From Nocardia macrotermitis (GTDB taxonomy: Bacteria; Actinomycetota; Actinomycetes; Mycobacteriales; Mycobacteriaceae), in the NCBI RefSeq assembly GCF_009604405.1, contig NZ_WEGK01000001.1:1-64000 (forward strand): DNA of 64,000 nucleotides, read 5' to 3'. Numbering within the stretch: the first letter of the stretch is position 1; the number at the start of each line of letters is the position of its first letter. Of the stretch, positions 43,026-51,900 are shown piece after piece. The position numbers and the translations under genes are program-made. The notes under the pieces are model-generated. The model had not been told where the DNA came from, ran no database searches, and saw only the letters and a list, made by a program, of their open reading frames with translations.

Positions 43026-44254
43026 CGCTGTTCAGAATACGGTGCATCCGCCAGGGTGGAATTGCCGGTCACGCTCGACGGTGCCGGTTCCCGCAGCACC
43101 GTCGACATGGCGATCGCAAGCACCGGAACCGTCGCCAGCACCATCAGCGCACCGCGCGGACCATGGTGTCCCGCAACCAATCCCAGCAACGGCATGAACA
43201 AGCCGCCCGCACTCACCGCGAGCCCGAGCGTCACCCCGGCGGCGGTTCCGGGGCGGCTCGGCAGATAGTCCTGGCCGAGTTTGATCAGCACGGCGAACGG
43301 GATGTTCGAGATCAACCCGACGAGCAATGCCAGCGGCAGCGCGGCGTACTTGTCGTGGCAGGTCAGCATGAGCCACAGCGCGGGCAGCATGGCCGCATTG
43401 CCGATCTGCACCGTGCGCACCATCCCGATCCGGTCCGCCAGCCCGCCGCCCAGCAGTGTGCCCAGCACGCCGCCGCCGAGTTCGAGTGTCAGCGCGAGGC
43501 CGCCCAGGGCGCTGCTCGCGCCCAGATGCCGGATCCAGTACAGCGAGATGAAGGTGTTCAGTCCCGTCGAGATGGTCGAGCGCACCACCTCGACCGCGGT
43601 GAGCCCCGCGAACAGCCCGATCCGGTCCCGGCCGCCGCGCACGATTCTGCTGGTCGCGGCGTGCGCGCTCCGGCCGTTCCGGCGGAACAGGATGAATCCC
43701 ATCAGAACCGCGGGCGGGATGAACAGCGCGGTCGCGCCGATGCCCAGGGTGTCCAGCGCCGGTGTGACCAGTGCCGGTCCGACGAAGAATCCGACGCTGC
43801 CGCCGGCCGCGAAGTAACTCATCGCCGTCGCGCTCCCCCCAGCCGCGCGGCGGGCATCGCGTCCGGCGGGCGGATGGAACATCGCGATCCCGAACCCGGC
43901 CAGCAGCAGCAACCCGAACACCAGCGGATAACTCGGCACCAGCCCCGACAGCCCGGTCCCGACACCCGCCAGCCCCACGCCCACCGGTGCCATCCACCGC
44001 AACCGCCGACGATCCGCCAGCAGACCTATCCCGACCTGCGGCAACGCACTGCCCAACGTCGCGGCCAACGCCAGCCCGGACGCTTCGACATAACCGAAAT
44101 GCCGCTCCAACACGAAATACGGCACCGCGGCGGGCACGAGCCCCTGATAGAAATCATCGACCGCATGCGCCGCCGCCCAGACCCGCATCCGCCGCCAATG
44201 CCCGATCCCGTCACCGACATCCCGCGCCCGCAGCACTTCCCGAATCGCACTCAC
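43022..44254 (-). CDS. MFS exporter, fosmidomycin-resistance-like
   Basis: A 410-aa major facilitator with about 12 segments, resembling the Fsr (fosmidomycin resistance) branch: HAVDDFYQGLVPAAVPYFVLERHFGY at about residues 30-55 and an FHPPAGRDAR motif near 125, as in Fsr proteins. The start codon appears to be the GTG at 44254; an internal ATG 22 codons later is possible. Probable drug or metabolite efflux, co-expressed with the AraC protein. Confidence 0.87.
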   Translation of the reverse strand: MSAIREVLRARDVGDGIGHWRRMRVWAAAHAVDDFYQGLVPAAVPYFVLERHFGYVEASGLALAATLGSALPQVGIGLLADRRRLRWMAPVGVGLAGVGTGLSGLVPSYPLVFGLLLLAGFGIAMFHPPAGRDARRAAGGSATAMSYFAAGGSVGFFVGPALVTPALDTLGIGATALFIPPAVLMGFILFRRNGRSAHAATSRIVRGGRDRIGLFAGLTAVEVVRSTISTGLNTFISLYWIRHLGASSALGGLALTLELGGGVLGTLLGGGLADRIGMVRTVQIGNAAMLPALWLMLTCHDKYAALPLALLVGLISNIPFAVLIKLGQDYLPSRPGTAAGVTLGLAVSAGGLFMPLLGLVAGHHGPRGALMVLATVPVLAIAMSTVLREPAPSSVTGNSTLADAPYSEQR

Positions 44255-44499
44255 GTATCCACGATCGGCAATCCGGCGCTGGCGCGCTTCCCGTATTCAG
44301 CCGATCCGTATCTGGAATCCGCCACCCGCGCCAAGCCTGTTGTCGAGAGCCCGGAGCGCAGGCCGACATCCCGACGGGTTCGTATTACGTCACCGACTGC
44401 GTCATCTGACCGATACCGCGACCGCGCTATCCGATTCAGACTTCGGTAGCGAAAACCCGCGCAACGCAACAACACTCACGAGTACCGAACGGAATCTCA

Positions 44500-45000
44500 A
44501 TGACCGATTTTCCCGCCCCGCCCGCACCGGCCCTCGACCGCCGGTTCGTTCTCGGCACGCACCTGAGCCTGACCGTCCTCACCGCCCCCGAGGAAACCGA
44601 CGGCCGCCACGATCTGGCCGACATCACCCTGCCGCCGGGCTCGAACACCCCGCTGCACAAGCACACTCGCTACGAGGAACGCATCTGGGTCATCGAGGGC
44701 GCACTGACCGTATGGGCTGGCACCGACACCTACACCTTGGGCCCGGGCGATTTCTACACCATCACGATGAACACGGCGCACACGATCGAGGCCGGTCCCG
44801 AAGGCGCGCGAACCCTGACCATGAGTTCTCCCGCGTACTTCGTCGACCTCATCCGCCGAGCCGGTACCCCTCGGTCCGAAGCAACCCCGGACACCGAATG
44901 GGACCTCGCCCTGTTCGACAAAATCACCGCTGAACAGGGCGATATCATCCTCGGTCCGCCCGGCATGACCCCCGCCGACCTCCCCGACGACGCCGCCTGA
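44500..45000 (+). CDS. Cupin-domain protein
   Basis: A 166-aa single-cupin protein. Motif 1 appears as PLHKHTRYEERIWVIEGALTVW (metal ligands His/His/Glu) and motif 2 as PGDFYTITMNTAHTIEA with a late His. This is a complete metal site, but the function could be isomerase, dioxygenase or storage/sensing. It is divergent from the MFS/AraC unit (245-bp gap, no ribosome-binding site of note) and followed by the tandem-repeat tract. Confidence 0.82.
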   Translation: MTDFPAPPAPALDRRFVLGTHLSLTVLTAPEETDGRHDLADITLPPGSNTPLHKHTRYEERIWVIEGALTVWAGTDTYTLGPGDFYTITMNTAHTIEAGPEGARTLTMSSPAYFVDLIRRAGTPRSEATPDTEWDLALFDKITAEQGDIILGPPGMTPADLPDDAA

Positions 45001-45243
45001 TCGGAAAACTCGCCGAGTGTTCGGCTCGGCCACAAACGCCGCGCCGATCCACCGACGAGCCGATTGTCGGCAGTCCAGCCGCACCGGAGTCGCCAGCGCC
45101 AGCAGGCGAATCGGCACGGGCGTGTGCCGGGAAGTGTCGAACCGCCACCGAATCGATGTCCGGCCCAGTTACATCGGCAAGTTGCCATGGAAAGCAGACC
45201 GGCGAGCGCCATGTACCTCGAACGGCACATCGGGCCGTTTGTC
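45001..45243. other. Gene-free stretch before the repeat array
   Basis: No gene seen. From about 45165 a diverged partial copy of the downstream repeat (sharing an ACATCGGCAAG core) is visible, so the array may begin here. Confidence 0.5.
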
Positions 45244-45625
45244 AGCGCCCCAACTGCGCCGAGTTTCCGCAGCAGCCAGATCGGCCGACATCGGCAAGTG
45301 CCGAGCACCGCATGTCTGGTCGCAACGGGCGTCAGCGGTTCGCAGGGCTAGGGTTCCACAGCGAGTAGACGGCACAGTGTCCCAACTTCACCCGAGTTTC
45401 CACGCGGACCGACATCGGCAAGCACTGAGCACCGTATACCGGGCCGCACGGGCGCCAGCGATTCAGCAGGGCTGGGGTTCCACAGCGAGTCGACGGCACA
45501 GCGCCCAATTTCACCTGAGCTTCCGCAGCAGCCAGATGGGCCGACGTCGGCAAGTGCTGGACACCGCATGCCGGGCACAACGAGCGTTAGCGGTTCAGCT
45601 GGGCTGGGGTTTCTACGGCCAGTAG
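45244..45625. repeat. Tandem repeat, three ~124-132-bp units
   Basis: Units begin at 45244 (132 bp), 45376 (124 bp) and 45500 (about 126 bp). Each has an AGCGCCC-AA start, a GAGTTTCCGC-like block, CGACATCGGCAAG, GAGCACCG and a GGGCTGGGGTTCCACAGCGAG end. The third unit runs into the last codons of the ABC ATPase gene (stop at 45613). Units differ at many sites and have no spacers, so this is an old minisatellite-like (MIRU-type) tract, not CRISPR. Confidence 0.75.
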
Positions 45626-47076
45626 GCGGGCCAGTTCTGGGCGGGTCGGGCCGCGAGCAAATCCTGGGGTGTGCCGGTTGCGAGGATGCGGCCGTTGGAG
45701 ACCATGGTCAGGCGGTCGGCGCGGTTCAGGTGGGTGGCGGGGTCGTGGGTGATGAGTAGGACCGCGGTGCCGGTGTTGTGGCGGATTCGGTCGAGATGGG
45801 TCAGGATGCGTTGTGCCAGTGGATGATCCAGGGCTGTGGTGATCTCGTCGCAGATCAGGACTCGGGGGTGGGCCAGTAGGGCGCGGGCCAGGGCGGCGCG
45901 TTGCAGTTGGCCGCCGGAGAGTGCGGTCGGGTGGCGGGCGGCCTGGTCGGCGGTGATCTCGAGATTGTGCAGGGTTTCGGCGGCCTGTTCGCGTGCGGCG
46001 GCCCAGTCGAGTCCGCGTAGGCGTACGGCGGTGGCCGCGACCTGGTCCAGGACCGTGCGGCGGGGTTCGAAGGAGGCCGCGGATTCCTGCCATACGTACT
46101 GGACGGCGGCGATCTGGGCGCGAGAACGCTTGCGTAGCACCGGGATCGGATCGCCGTCGAGTTCGATCGAACCGGCGCTCGGACCCACCAGGCCCGCGAC
46201 GCAACGTGCGATCGTCGTCTTGCCCGCGCCGGAGGCTCCGATCATGCCCACCAGTTCGCCGCGTCGCAGGTCGAGATCGATCTCGTGGAGAATGGCCGAA
46301 TTACGTAGCGTCACAGAGACATTGCGCACCCGCAGTACAGGTTCACCGACCGGCGATCGTGCGGGCCTCGCCGATGCGGGCGGGTCGGCTGGCTCGTCCT
46401 CAACCAGCCGACCCCGGCGCGCGAATACCGTCCGGTCACTGATCTGCGCTACGGCGAGCCGGTCGTGGGTGACGAGTACCACCGCCTTCCCGGACCGCCG
46501 CAACGCCACCAGCCCGCTCAACAGTGCGGCCCGCGCGATCGGGTCCAGCCCCACGGTCGGCTCGTCGACCACCACGACATCGGGTTCACACGCCAGCACC
46601 TGGGCCAGTGCCAGCCGGGCGCGCTCACCGCCGGAGAACTCGTGGGGGAACCGCCTGGTGATGCGGTCGCCAGCGTCATCCTGGAAACCCGCGGCCGAAA
46701 GAGCTTGTGCCACCAGCTCTCGGCGCAGGGCCCGCCGATCCCGCCGCCGTTCCGGCCGAGCATGATGCAATCCCACCAGCTCACCCAGGGCCGCACCGAT
46801 GCGCCGCGCCGGGTTCAGGGTCGCCGCGGCATACTGCGGCAGGAATCCGATGCGCGTGCTGTTGCCGCGTCGGATCTCACCGGACACAGCAACTTCGGGC
46901 CGATCGATACCGGCGAGCACACATGCGATGGTCGTCTTCCCAGCTCCCGACGGCCCGAACAGGGTCAGGATCTCCCCCGCCCGAACCTCTAGATCAATAT
47001 CCTCCACCAACACTGAATCCCCGGCGCACACTCGCACTCCGCCGAGCGAAACAAGCACTCCGCCAGCCTCATTCAC
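45613..47076 (-). CDS. Fused double ABC ATPase (peptide/nickel importer type)
   Basis: A 487-aa protein with two complete ATPase domains, equal to a DppD-DppF fusion. Domain 1: Walker A GPSGAGKTT (~41-49), signature FSGGERARLAL, Walker B VVVVDEPTVGLDP, H-loop VTHD. Domain 2: Walker A GASGAGKTT, signature LSGGQLQRAALARAL, Walker B VLICDEITTALD, H-loop ITHD. It energises the importer formed by the two permeases just upstream (8-bp overlap with the second). Its C-terminal codons lie in the tandem repeat tract. The cobalamin riboswitch ahead of the operon suggests a cobalt or corrinoid-related substrate. Confidence 0.93.
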   Translation of the reverse strand: MNEAGGVLVSLGGVRVCAGDSVLVEDIDLEVRAGEILTLFGPSGAGKTTIACVLAGIDRPEVAVSGEIRRGNSTRIGFLPQYAAATLNPARRIGAALGELVGLHHARPERRRDRRALRRELVAQALSAAGFQDDAGDRITRRFPHEFSGGERARLALAQVLACEPDVVVVDEPTVGLDPIARAALLSGLVALRRSGKAVVLVTHDRLAVAQISDRTVFARRGRLVEDEPADPPASARPARSPVGEPVLRVRNVSVTLRNSAILHEIDLDLRRGELVGMIGASGAGKTTIARCVAGLVGPSAGSIELDGDPIPVLRKRSRAQIAAVQYVWQESAASFEPRRTVLDQVAATAVRLRGLDWAAAREQAAETLHNLEITADQAARHPTALSGGQLQRAALARALLAHPRVLICDEITTALDHPLAQRILTHLDRIRHNTGTAVLLITHDPATHLNRADRLTMVSNGRILATGTPQDLLAARPAQNWPAYWP

Positions 47077-47893
47077 CCCGACTCACCCGCCCGGATTCAC
47101 GCATCGCGACCGTGCGCGGATCGGCGAGCAGATCGTCACACAGCAGATTCACCCCGATCATCAGCAGCACGATCAGCCCGGCGGGCAGGGCGACCGACCA
47201 GGGCGCGATGGTCAACGCATCCTTGTTCGCTGCGACCGAGACAGCCCAGTCGGTCGAGGTGGTGTCGAAACCCAGCCCCAGGAAGTTCGCGGACGCCAGA
47301 ATGTACACGGCGGCGGTGAACCGCACCCCGACATCCGCCGCGATCGGCCGGATCATCTCGCGCACAGTGTAATTCACGTATCGATAGCGTCGACTCTCCC
47401 CCTGCATCCGCAACGCGTCCATCACCGGACCGTGCACGACCGGACGCGCTGCCATCCGCACGAAACGAGCGATCGGCGCGACCAGCGCGATACCGATGGC
47501 AACGGCGATCGCCACCACCGACCCCCGCGTGCGCAACGCGGCCACCATGATGATCAGCAGCGAAGGCAGACACAACAGCACGTCCATCGGCCGCATCAGC
47601 AATTCGTCGAGCCAAGCGCGCGATGCCGCGGCAGCAGCCACACCGATCACGAATCCCACTGTGTAGGAACCGATTACGGTCAGAGCGGCCACCAGGAGAA
47701 AGGTGCGCCCACCGACCAGGGCCGTAGCGAGCACGTCGCGACCGAGCCGGTCGGTTCCGAATGGCGACCACGACGACGGACCGAACGGCGCCTGCCGCGC
47801 ACTCGGCACCGACCCGGTGAACGCGGGCCCGACCACCGCGATCAGCAAGGGCACGACGACCAACGACAACGCGAACCACCGCCGCACACTCAC
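47069..47893 (-). CDS. ABC importer permease, DppC/NikC-like
   Basis: A 274-aa inner-membrane permease with about six segments and the inner-loop EAA-type motif RYRYVNYTVREMIRPIAADVG near 157-180, plus the N-terminal GPSSWSPFGTDRLGRDVLA segment characteristic of DppC/OppC/NikC. It overlaps the partner permease by 4 bp and the ATPase by 8 bp. Together with the DppB-type partner it forms the channel of the importer. Confidence 0.92.
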   Translation of the reverse strand: MSVRRWFALSLVVVPLLIAVVGPAFTGSVPSARQAPFGPSSWSPFGTDRLGRDVLATALVGGRTFLLVAALTVIGSYTVGFVIGVAAAAASRAWLDELLMRPMDVLLCLPSLLIIMVAALRTRGSVVAIAVAIGIALVAPIARFVRMAARPVVHGPVMDALRMQGESRRYRYVNYTVREMIRPIAADVGVRFTAAVYILASANFLGLGFDTTSTDWAVSVAANKDALTIAPWSVALPAGLIVLLMIGVNLLCDDLLADPRTVAMRESGRVSRGE

Positions 47894-48846
47894 CCGCCGA
47901 CACCTTCGCGGGAACGCGGCACCATCCGGCCACCCAGCAGATCGATCCCGAGATTGACCACGATCGCGAGCACACCCGTGATCAGCACGATCGCCAGAAT
48001 CACCGGATCATCCCGATTGCCGATCGCCCCGATCAGCTCGGAAGCGACCCCGGGCATCACGAACACCGCCTCCACGATCAGCACGCCCGAGAGCAGTCCG
48101 TCGCCGGTGCGACCCAGTTCCTGGAGCGCCGGTCCCAGCGCGTTCGGCGCGACGTGCCGGATCAGCAGCGATCCGCGCCGTACCCCGAGCCGACGCGCCT
48201 GCCGCACATACGGCTGGTCCAGTACGTCGACCACACCGGACCGCACCAAACGCACCAGGGGCGCGGCCACCCGGGCGACCATCACGATCAGCGGCAACAC
48301 CAGATATTCGGGCCGAGTCAGCACGGTGTGCGGATCAGTGCCGACGAACGTCGCGGGCAGCAGCCGCAGATCCACCGCCACATAGGTCACCAACAGCACC
48401 GCCAGCACGAAATCCGGTATCGAATCCAGGCCGATACTGATCGAGGTGATGACCCGATCGCGCACCGAACCCGGCCGCAGCCCGGCGGCGAATCCGGCCG
48501 TCACCGCGACGGGCACCAGCAGCGCCAGTGCGAGCACGGCGACCAGACCCGTCATCAGGAACGGTTGCGCGATCAGACTCCCGACATCGCGACCGCTGGC
48601 GTAGGACACCCCGAAATCGCCCGTCACCGCATGCCCGAGCCAGTTCGTGAAGCGTTGTGCCGGTGCGACATCCAGTCCGAGCAGGTGCCGGGCCGCAGCC
48701 CGCTGATCGGGGCCGAGGATGTCGTTGCTCCGCACGTCGGCGGCATCACCGGGCAGCAGCAGCGACAGCACGAACACCAGCACCAGCAGTACGACGAGTT
48801 GCCCGATCCCGATCACGCTCCGCCGCAGGACGAAGCGTGAGGTCAC
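47890..48846 (-). CDS. ABC importer permease, DppB/NikB-like
   Basis: A 318-aa permease of the DppB/OppB/NikB type: an N-terminal TM followed by a periplasmic loop (LGLDVAPAQRFTNWLGHAVTGDFGVSYASGRDV, the usual DFG-S segment) and the conserved inner loop RQARRLGVRRGSLLIRHVAPNALGP. GTG start. It is 34 bp downstream of the binding-protein gene in the same operon. Confidence 0.92.
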   Translation of the reverse strand: MTSRFVLRRSVIGIGQLVVLLVLVFVLSLLLPGDAADVRSNDILGPDQRAAARHLLGLDVAPAQRFTNWLGHAVTGDFGVSYASGRDVGSLIAQPFLMTGLVAVLALALLVPVAVTAGFAAGLRPGSVRDRVITSISIGLDSIPDFVLAVLLVTYVAVDLRLLPATFVGTDPHTVLTRPEYLVLPLIVMVARVAAPLVRLVRSGVVDVLDQPYVRQARRLGVRRGSLLIRHVAPNALGPALQELGRTGDGLLSGVLIVEAVFVMPGVASELIGAIGNRDDPVILAIVLITGVLAIVVNLGIDLLGGRMVPRSREGVGG

Positions 48847-48880
48847 CGGACCACGCCCACGCTGCGCCCGATTCCGGGTC

Positions 48881-50398
48881 TCACGCGGTCACCTTGTCGA
48901 AACGCGCCCACTCGTGCGAATTCGGCACCGCGGCAGGAGTATTGCGGAATCCGTCGCGCGCGGCGGTATTCCAGTGTGTACTGCCGAAGAAGACGAATCC
49001 GCCACGGTCGTAGAGGATTTCGTGCATCGTGCGATAGATCGCGGTCCGGCCCTCGACGGTCGGGGTCGCCTGCGCCCTGGCGTACAGCGCGTCGAATTCC
49101 GGATCGGCCCATTTCGTGCGGTTCTGCGGCGCGGTGGTGAGCAGCCGCGAGGCGAAATGGTTGGGAATGGCCAGCGGACCGGACTGGCCCATCGTGAGCT
49201 GGCCGGTCTTCAACGCATCGGCGTAGTAACTGTCCTTGGAGCCGATGACGACGTTCACCCGCACACCACATTTCGCGGCCTGGTCGGCGAAAAGCCTTGC
49301 CGCTTCGACGAATCCGAAATCCACCGGCGCGGTGAACAGATCGAAGGACAGATCGCGCACACCGGCGCGGCTCAGCAATCGCCCCGCCTCATCGGGATCG
49401 TAAGTGTGCTGCGGCAATTCGGCGTAGTACTGGGAGCCCTTGCCGAAGACGTCGTTGGCGACCTCACCGTCACCCTCGAGCGCGACCTTCACCAGTTCAT
49501 CGCGATCGACCATCCGCATCACCGCCCGGCGCACGTCGGGATTGTCGAAGGGCGCGCGATCGGTCTTCATGGCGAAGAAGTAGATGCCGCTGTTCGGCGT
49601 CGACCGGACCGAGATGCCCGCCCGGCCGCGCAGCACCCGCGCCGCGGACGGGGTCAGATTGTCGGCGTAATCCACCTGGCCGCTCTGCACCGCCGCCAGG
49701 CGCGCGTCCGCATCCGCGCTGACCAACCGCAGGTGCCCGATGGAGGGCGGGCCATCCCAGTACCGTTCGTTGGCTCGCGCGGTGAATTGCCGTCCCGCCT
49801 CGAAGGATTCGAAGACGAACGGGCCCGTTCCCACCGGTTTCGAGAAGTCCGTCGCGCCGTCCTGAACGATCTTCGTACCGTAGGCCGACAACGCGAGCGG
49901 AAGTTCGAACGACGGTGTGCGCAAGGCGATTTCGACGGTTCGATCGTCCACGGCCCGGCACCTCGACAGATCGACCTGCGCGAGCGTGGCGGCGGCGATG
50001 AACGGCGAGCGCTGCGGCGGCCCGAGCACCCGCGCCAAGGTGTACAGCACGTCGTGGGAGGTGAGTTTCTTCCCGTCGTGCCATGCGGTGTCGCGCAATG
50101 TGATTCGCCATCCGGTGCCATCGGCGTTCGGTTCGCTCGACGCGGCCAGTCGCGGTGTCGCCGTCATCGTGTGATCGATCTCGAACAGCCCGTCGTAGAC
50201 CGTCTTCATCCGCGCCTCGTCGATGAACAGCGAGGCCACGCCCGGATCGATCCCCTCGGCCGCGCCGGAGCCCTGGAACGCGGCAGTGAACGTCTCGGTG
50301 CTCGGCGCACCGGATCTCGTCCCACACCCCGTGACCACCGCTCCCGCGGCAATGACACTGCCCAGCAAGAGATCTCGCCGACTCAAACCCGACCGCAT
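48881..50398 (-). CDS. Solute-binding lipoprotein (family 5), cobalamin-regulated
   Basis: A 505-aa extracytoplasmic binding protein of the peptide/nickel family (SBP_bac_5). A twin-arginine-like SRRDLLLG motif (Arg7-Arg8) is followed by a lipobox VVTGC with lipidated Cys25. Family blocks include the DTAWHDGKKLTSHDVLYTL region near residue 105 and the NPDVRRAVMRMVDRDEL region near 275. Start at 50398 with GGGAG 6 nt upstream; the longer upstream frame reads through the riboswitch. It is the first gene of the importer operon and captures the substrate, probably cobalt, nickel or a chelate. Confidence 0.92.
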   Translation of the reverse strand: MRSGLSRRDLLLGSVIAAGAVVTGCGTRSGAPSTETFTAAFQGSGAAEGIDPGVASLFIDEARMKTVYDGLFEIDHTMTATPRLAASSEPNADGTGWRITLRDTAWHDGKKLTSHDVLYTLARVLGPPQRSPFIAAATLAQVDLSRCRAVDDRTVEIALRTPSFELPLALSAYGTKIVQDGATDFSKPVGTGPFVFESFEAGRQFTARANERYWDGPPSIGHLRLVSADADARLAAVQSGQVDYADNLTPSAARVLRGRAGISVRSTPNSGIYFFAMKTDRAPFDNPDVRRAVMRMVDRDELVKVALEGDGEVANDVFGKGSQYYAELPQHTYDPDEAGRLLSRAGVRDLSFDLFTAPVDFGFVEAARLFADQAAKCGVRVNVVIGSKDSYYADALKTGQLTMGQSGPLAIPNHFASRLLTTAPQNRTKWADPEFDALYARAQATPTVEGRTAIYRTMHEILYDRGGFVFFGSTHWNTAARDGFRNTPAAVPNSHEWARFDKVTA

Positions 50399-50449
50399 GT
50401 CCGACTCCCATCGCGTCTGGCACTGCACGCGAGGAGATATGCACAAGTC

Positions 50450-50468
50450 GAGCCACCCGAGGTGACTC
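50450..50468 (-). promoter_or_regulatory. Hairpin between riboswitch and start codon
   Basis: GAGTCACC and GGTGGCTC (minus strand, one G-U pair) with a 3-nt loop lie at 50450-50468, between the aptamer and the lipoprotein start. This may be part of the riboswitch expression platform. No U-tract follows, so it may act on translation. Confidence 0.4.
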
Positions 50469-50514
50469 GCTCGGCGCATCGACCATATCCGCGTGATCGT
50501 GACCGTCCCGGTAC

Positions 50515-50600
50515 CGCTGTCCGCAGGTATCTGGCTTCGGCTCGGGAGCCTCACAGTTGCGGGACAGCGCCGGATTCGCACCGGACTTCCCTACGGACAA
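50515..50600 (-). promoter_or_regulatory. Cobalamin (B12) riboswitch
   Basis: Read on the minus strand, the segment contains the conserved cobalamin aptamer elements in order: AGGGAAGTCCGGTG, GAATCCGG, CGCTGTCCCGCAACTGTGA, a GGCTC-GAGCC stem, and the B12-box AGCCAGATACCTGC. A closing stem GTCCG/CGGAC forms at 50594-50598 with 50519-50523. It lies about 117 nt upstream of the lipoprotein start and 100 bp after the preceding gene. Adenosylcobalamin is expected to repress the importer operon. It is a compact form, but the core is unmistakable. Confidence 0.9.
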
Positions 50601-50654
50601 GCGACATACTACGCATACCCGGCGCGGGTCGCGGCGGCCACGGTGCTGAACATG

Positions 50655-50683
50655 CGAAAACCCGGGCGGGGCCCGGGTTTTCG
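50655..50683. terminator. Strong bidirectional terminator
   Basis: Perfect 12-bp arms CGAAAACCCGGG (50655-50666) and CCCGGGTTTTCG (50672-50683) with a 5-nt loop and A/T-rich flanks. It lies 15 nt past the thiolase stop on the minus strand and just ahead of the cobalamin riboswitch transcript, insulating the two units. Confidence 0.88.
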
Positions 50684-50697
50684 TCGTCGGCCGTGGA

Positions 50698-51900
50698 TCA
50701 GCGGGTGGCGATGATCGCTGAACCGTGGCCGAACAGGCCCTGGTTCACCGCGATTCCCGCCTGCGCGTTCTCCACCTGACGTCCGTCGGCCTGCCCGCGC
50801 AACTGCCAGGTGAGTTCGCAGATCTGCGCGATCGCCTGCGCGGGGATCGCCTCACCGAAGCAGGCCAGCCCGCCGCTCGGGTTGACCGGTACCCGGCCGC
50901 CCAAAGTCGTTGCGCCACTGCGCAACAACTCCTCGGCGCCGCCGACCTCGCACAGCCCGATATCCTCGTACCAGTCGAGTTCCAGCGCGGTCGACAGGTC
51001 GTAGACCTCCGCGAAGGACAGCTCCGAAGGGCCGATTCCGGCCTCCTCGTACGCCGCGTCCGCGATCGCCGCCCGGAACGGGCGCGACGGCTCGTCGAAT
51101 GCCACGGCCGAATCGGTCGCGAAATCCGGCAGGTCGAGCACAGTTTTCGGGAAGGTCGGGGTCACCGTCGACAAGCCGCGAATCCGGACCGGATCGCTGG
51201 TGCCGTGCCGCCGCGCGTACTCCATCGAGGTCAGCACGAGGGCCGCGCCGCCGTCACTGGTCGCGCAGATGTCCAGCAGCCGCAGCGGATCCGAGACGAT
51301 CGCGGAGGCCGCGACCTCCTCGGCCGAGACCTCCTTGCGGTAGCGGGCATACGGGTTGTTCAGGCCGTGCTTGGCGTTCTTCACCTTCACCGCGGCGAAA
51401 TCGTCGAGCGTGGCGCCGTGCAACGCCATCCGGCGGCGGGCGTAGAGGGCGAAGTAGATCGGGTTGGTGGCGCCGAGCAGGTGGAAGCGCAGCCAGTCCG
51501 GATCGTCGCGGCGTTCGCCGCCGACCGGCTGGAAGAAGCCCTTGGGCGCGGCGTCCGCGCCGATCACCAGCGCCACATCGGTCAGTCCGGCCAGGATCTG
51601 GGCGCGGGCGTTGGCGATGGCCTGCGCACCCGACGCGCAGGCGGCGTAACTGCTCGAGATCCGCGCGCCCGACCAGCCCAGCGCCTGGGCGAAGGTCGCG
51701 CCGGACACGAAACCCGGGTACCCGTTGCGGATGGTGTCCGCGCCCGCGATGTACCCGACGTCGCGGTGGTCCACCCCGGCATCCGCGAGCGCCGCACGCG
51801 CCGCGACCAGCCCGTATTCGACGAAATTGCGACCCCATTTACCCCACTGGTGCATTCCGGCACCGAGTACGGCGATGTCGCGATTGTTCGTATCAGGCAT
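50698..51900 (-). CDS. Thiolase-like lipid-transfer protein (Ltp family)
   Basis: A 400-aa non-canonical thiolase of the SCPx/Ltp type: YAACASGAQA near residues 86-95 carries the nucleophilic Cys88, and the later blocks CATSDGGAALVLTS and VNPSGGLACFGE match the family, ending in NQGLFGHGSAIIATR. Ltp proteins with a DUF35 partner act as retro-aldolases in steroid side-chain breakdown. It overlaps the DUF35 gene by 8 bp, as in the Rv3521-Rv3522 pair of Mycobacterium tuberculosis. A KstR-like site precedes the pair, hinting at sterol metabolism. Confidence 0.88.
   Translation of the reverse strand: MPDTNNRDIAVLGAGMHQWGKWGRNFVEYGLVAARAALADAGVDHRDVGYIAGADTIRNGYPGFVSGATFAQALGWSGARISSSYAACASGAQAIANARAQILAGLTDVALVIGADAAPKGFFQPVGGERRDDPDWLRFHLLGATNPIYFALYARRRMALHGATLDDFAAVKVKNAKHGLNNPYARYRKEVSAEEVAASAIVSDPLRLLDICATSDGGAALVLTSMEYARRHGTSDPVRIRGLSTVTPTFPKTVLDLPDFATDSAVAFDEPSRPFRAAIADAAYEEAGIGPSELSFAEVYDLSTALELDWYEDIGLCEVGGAEELLRSGATTLGGRVPVNPSGGLACFGEAIPAQAIAQICELTWQLRGQADGRQVENAQAGIAVNQGLFGHGSAIIATR

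Noticed and set aside
45244..45625. CRISPR array or coding repeat protein
   Set aside because: Units of 124-132 bp diverge gradually, have no spacers and vary in length out of frame, which fits a decayed minisatellite tract.
50493..50714. A short plus-strand frame in the thiolase/importer gap
   Set aside because: It overlaps the cobalamin riboswitch and the terminator on the other strand; no protein features.
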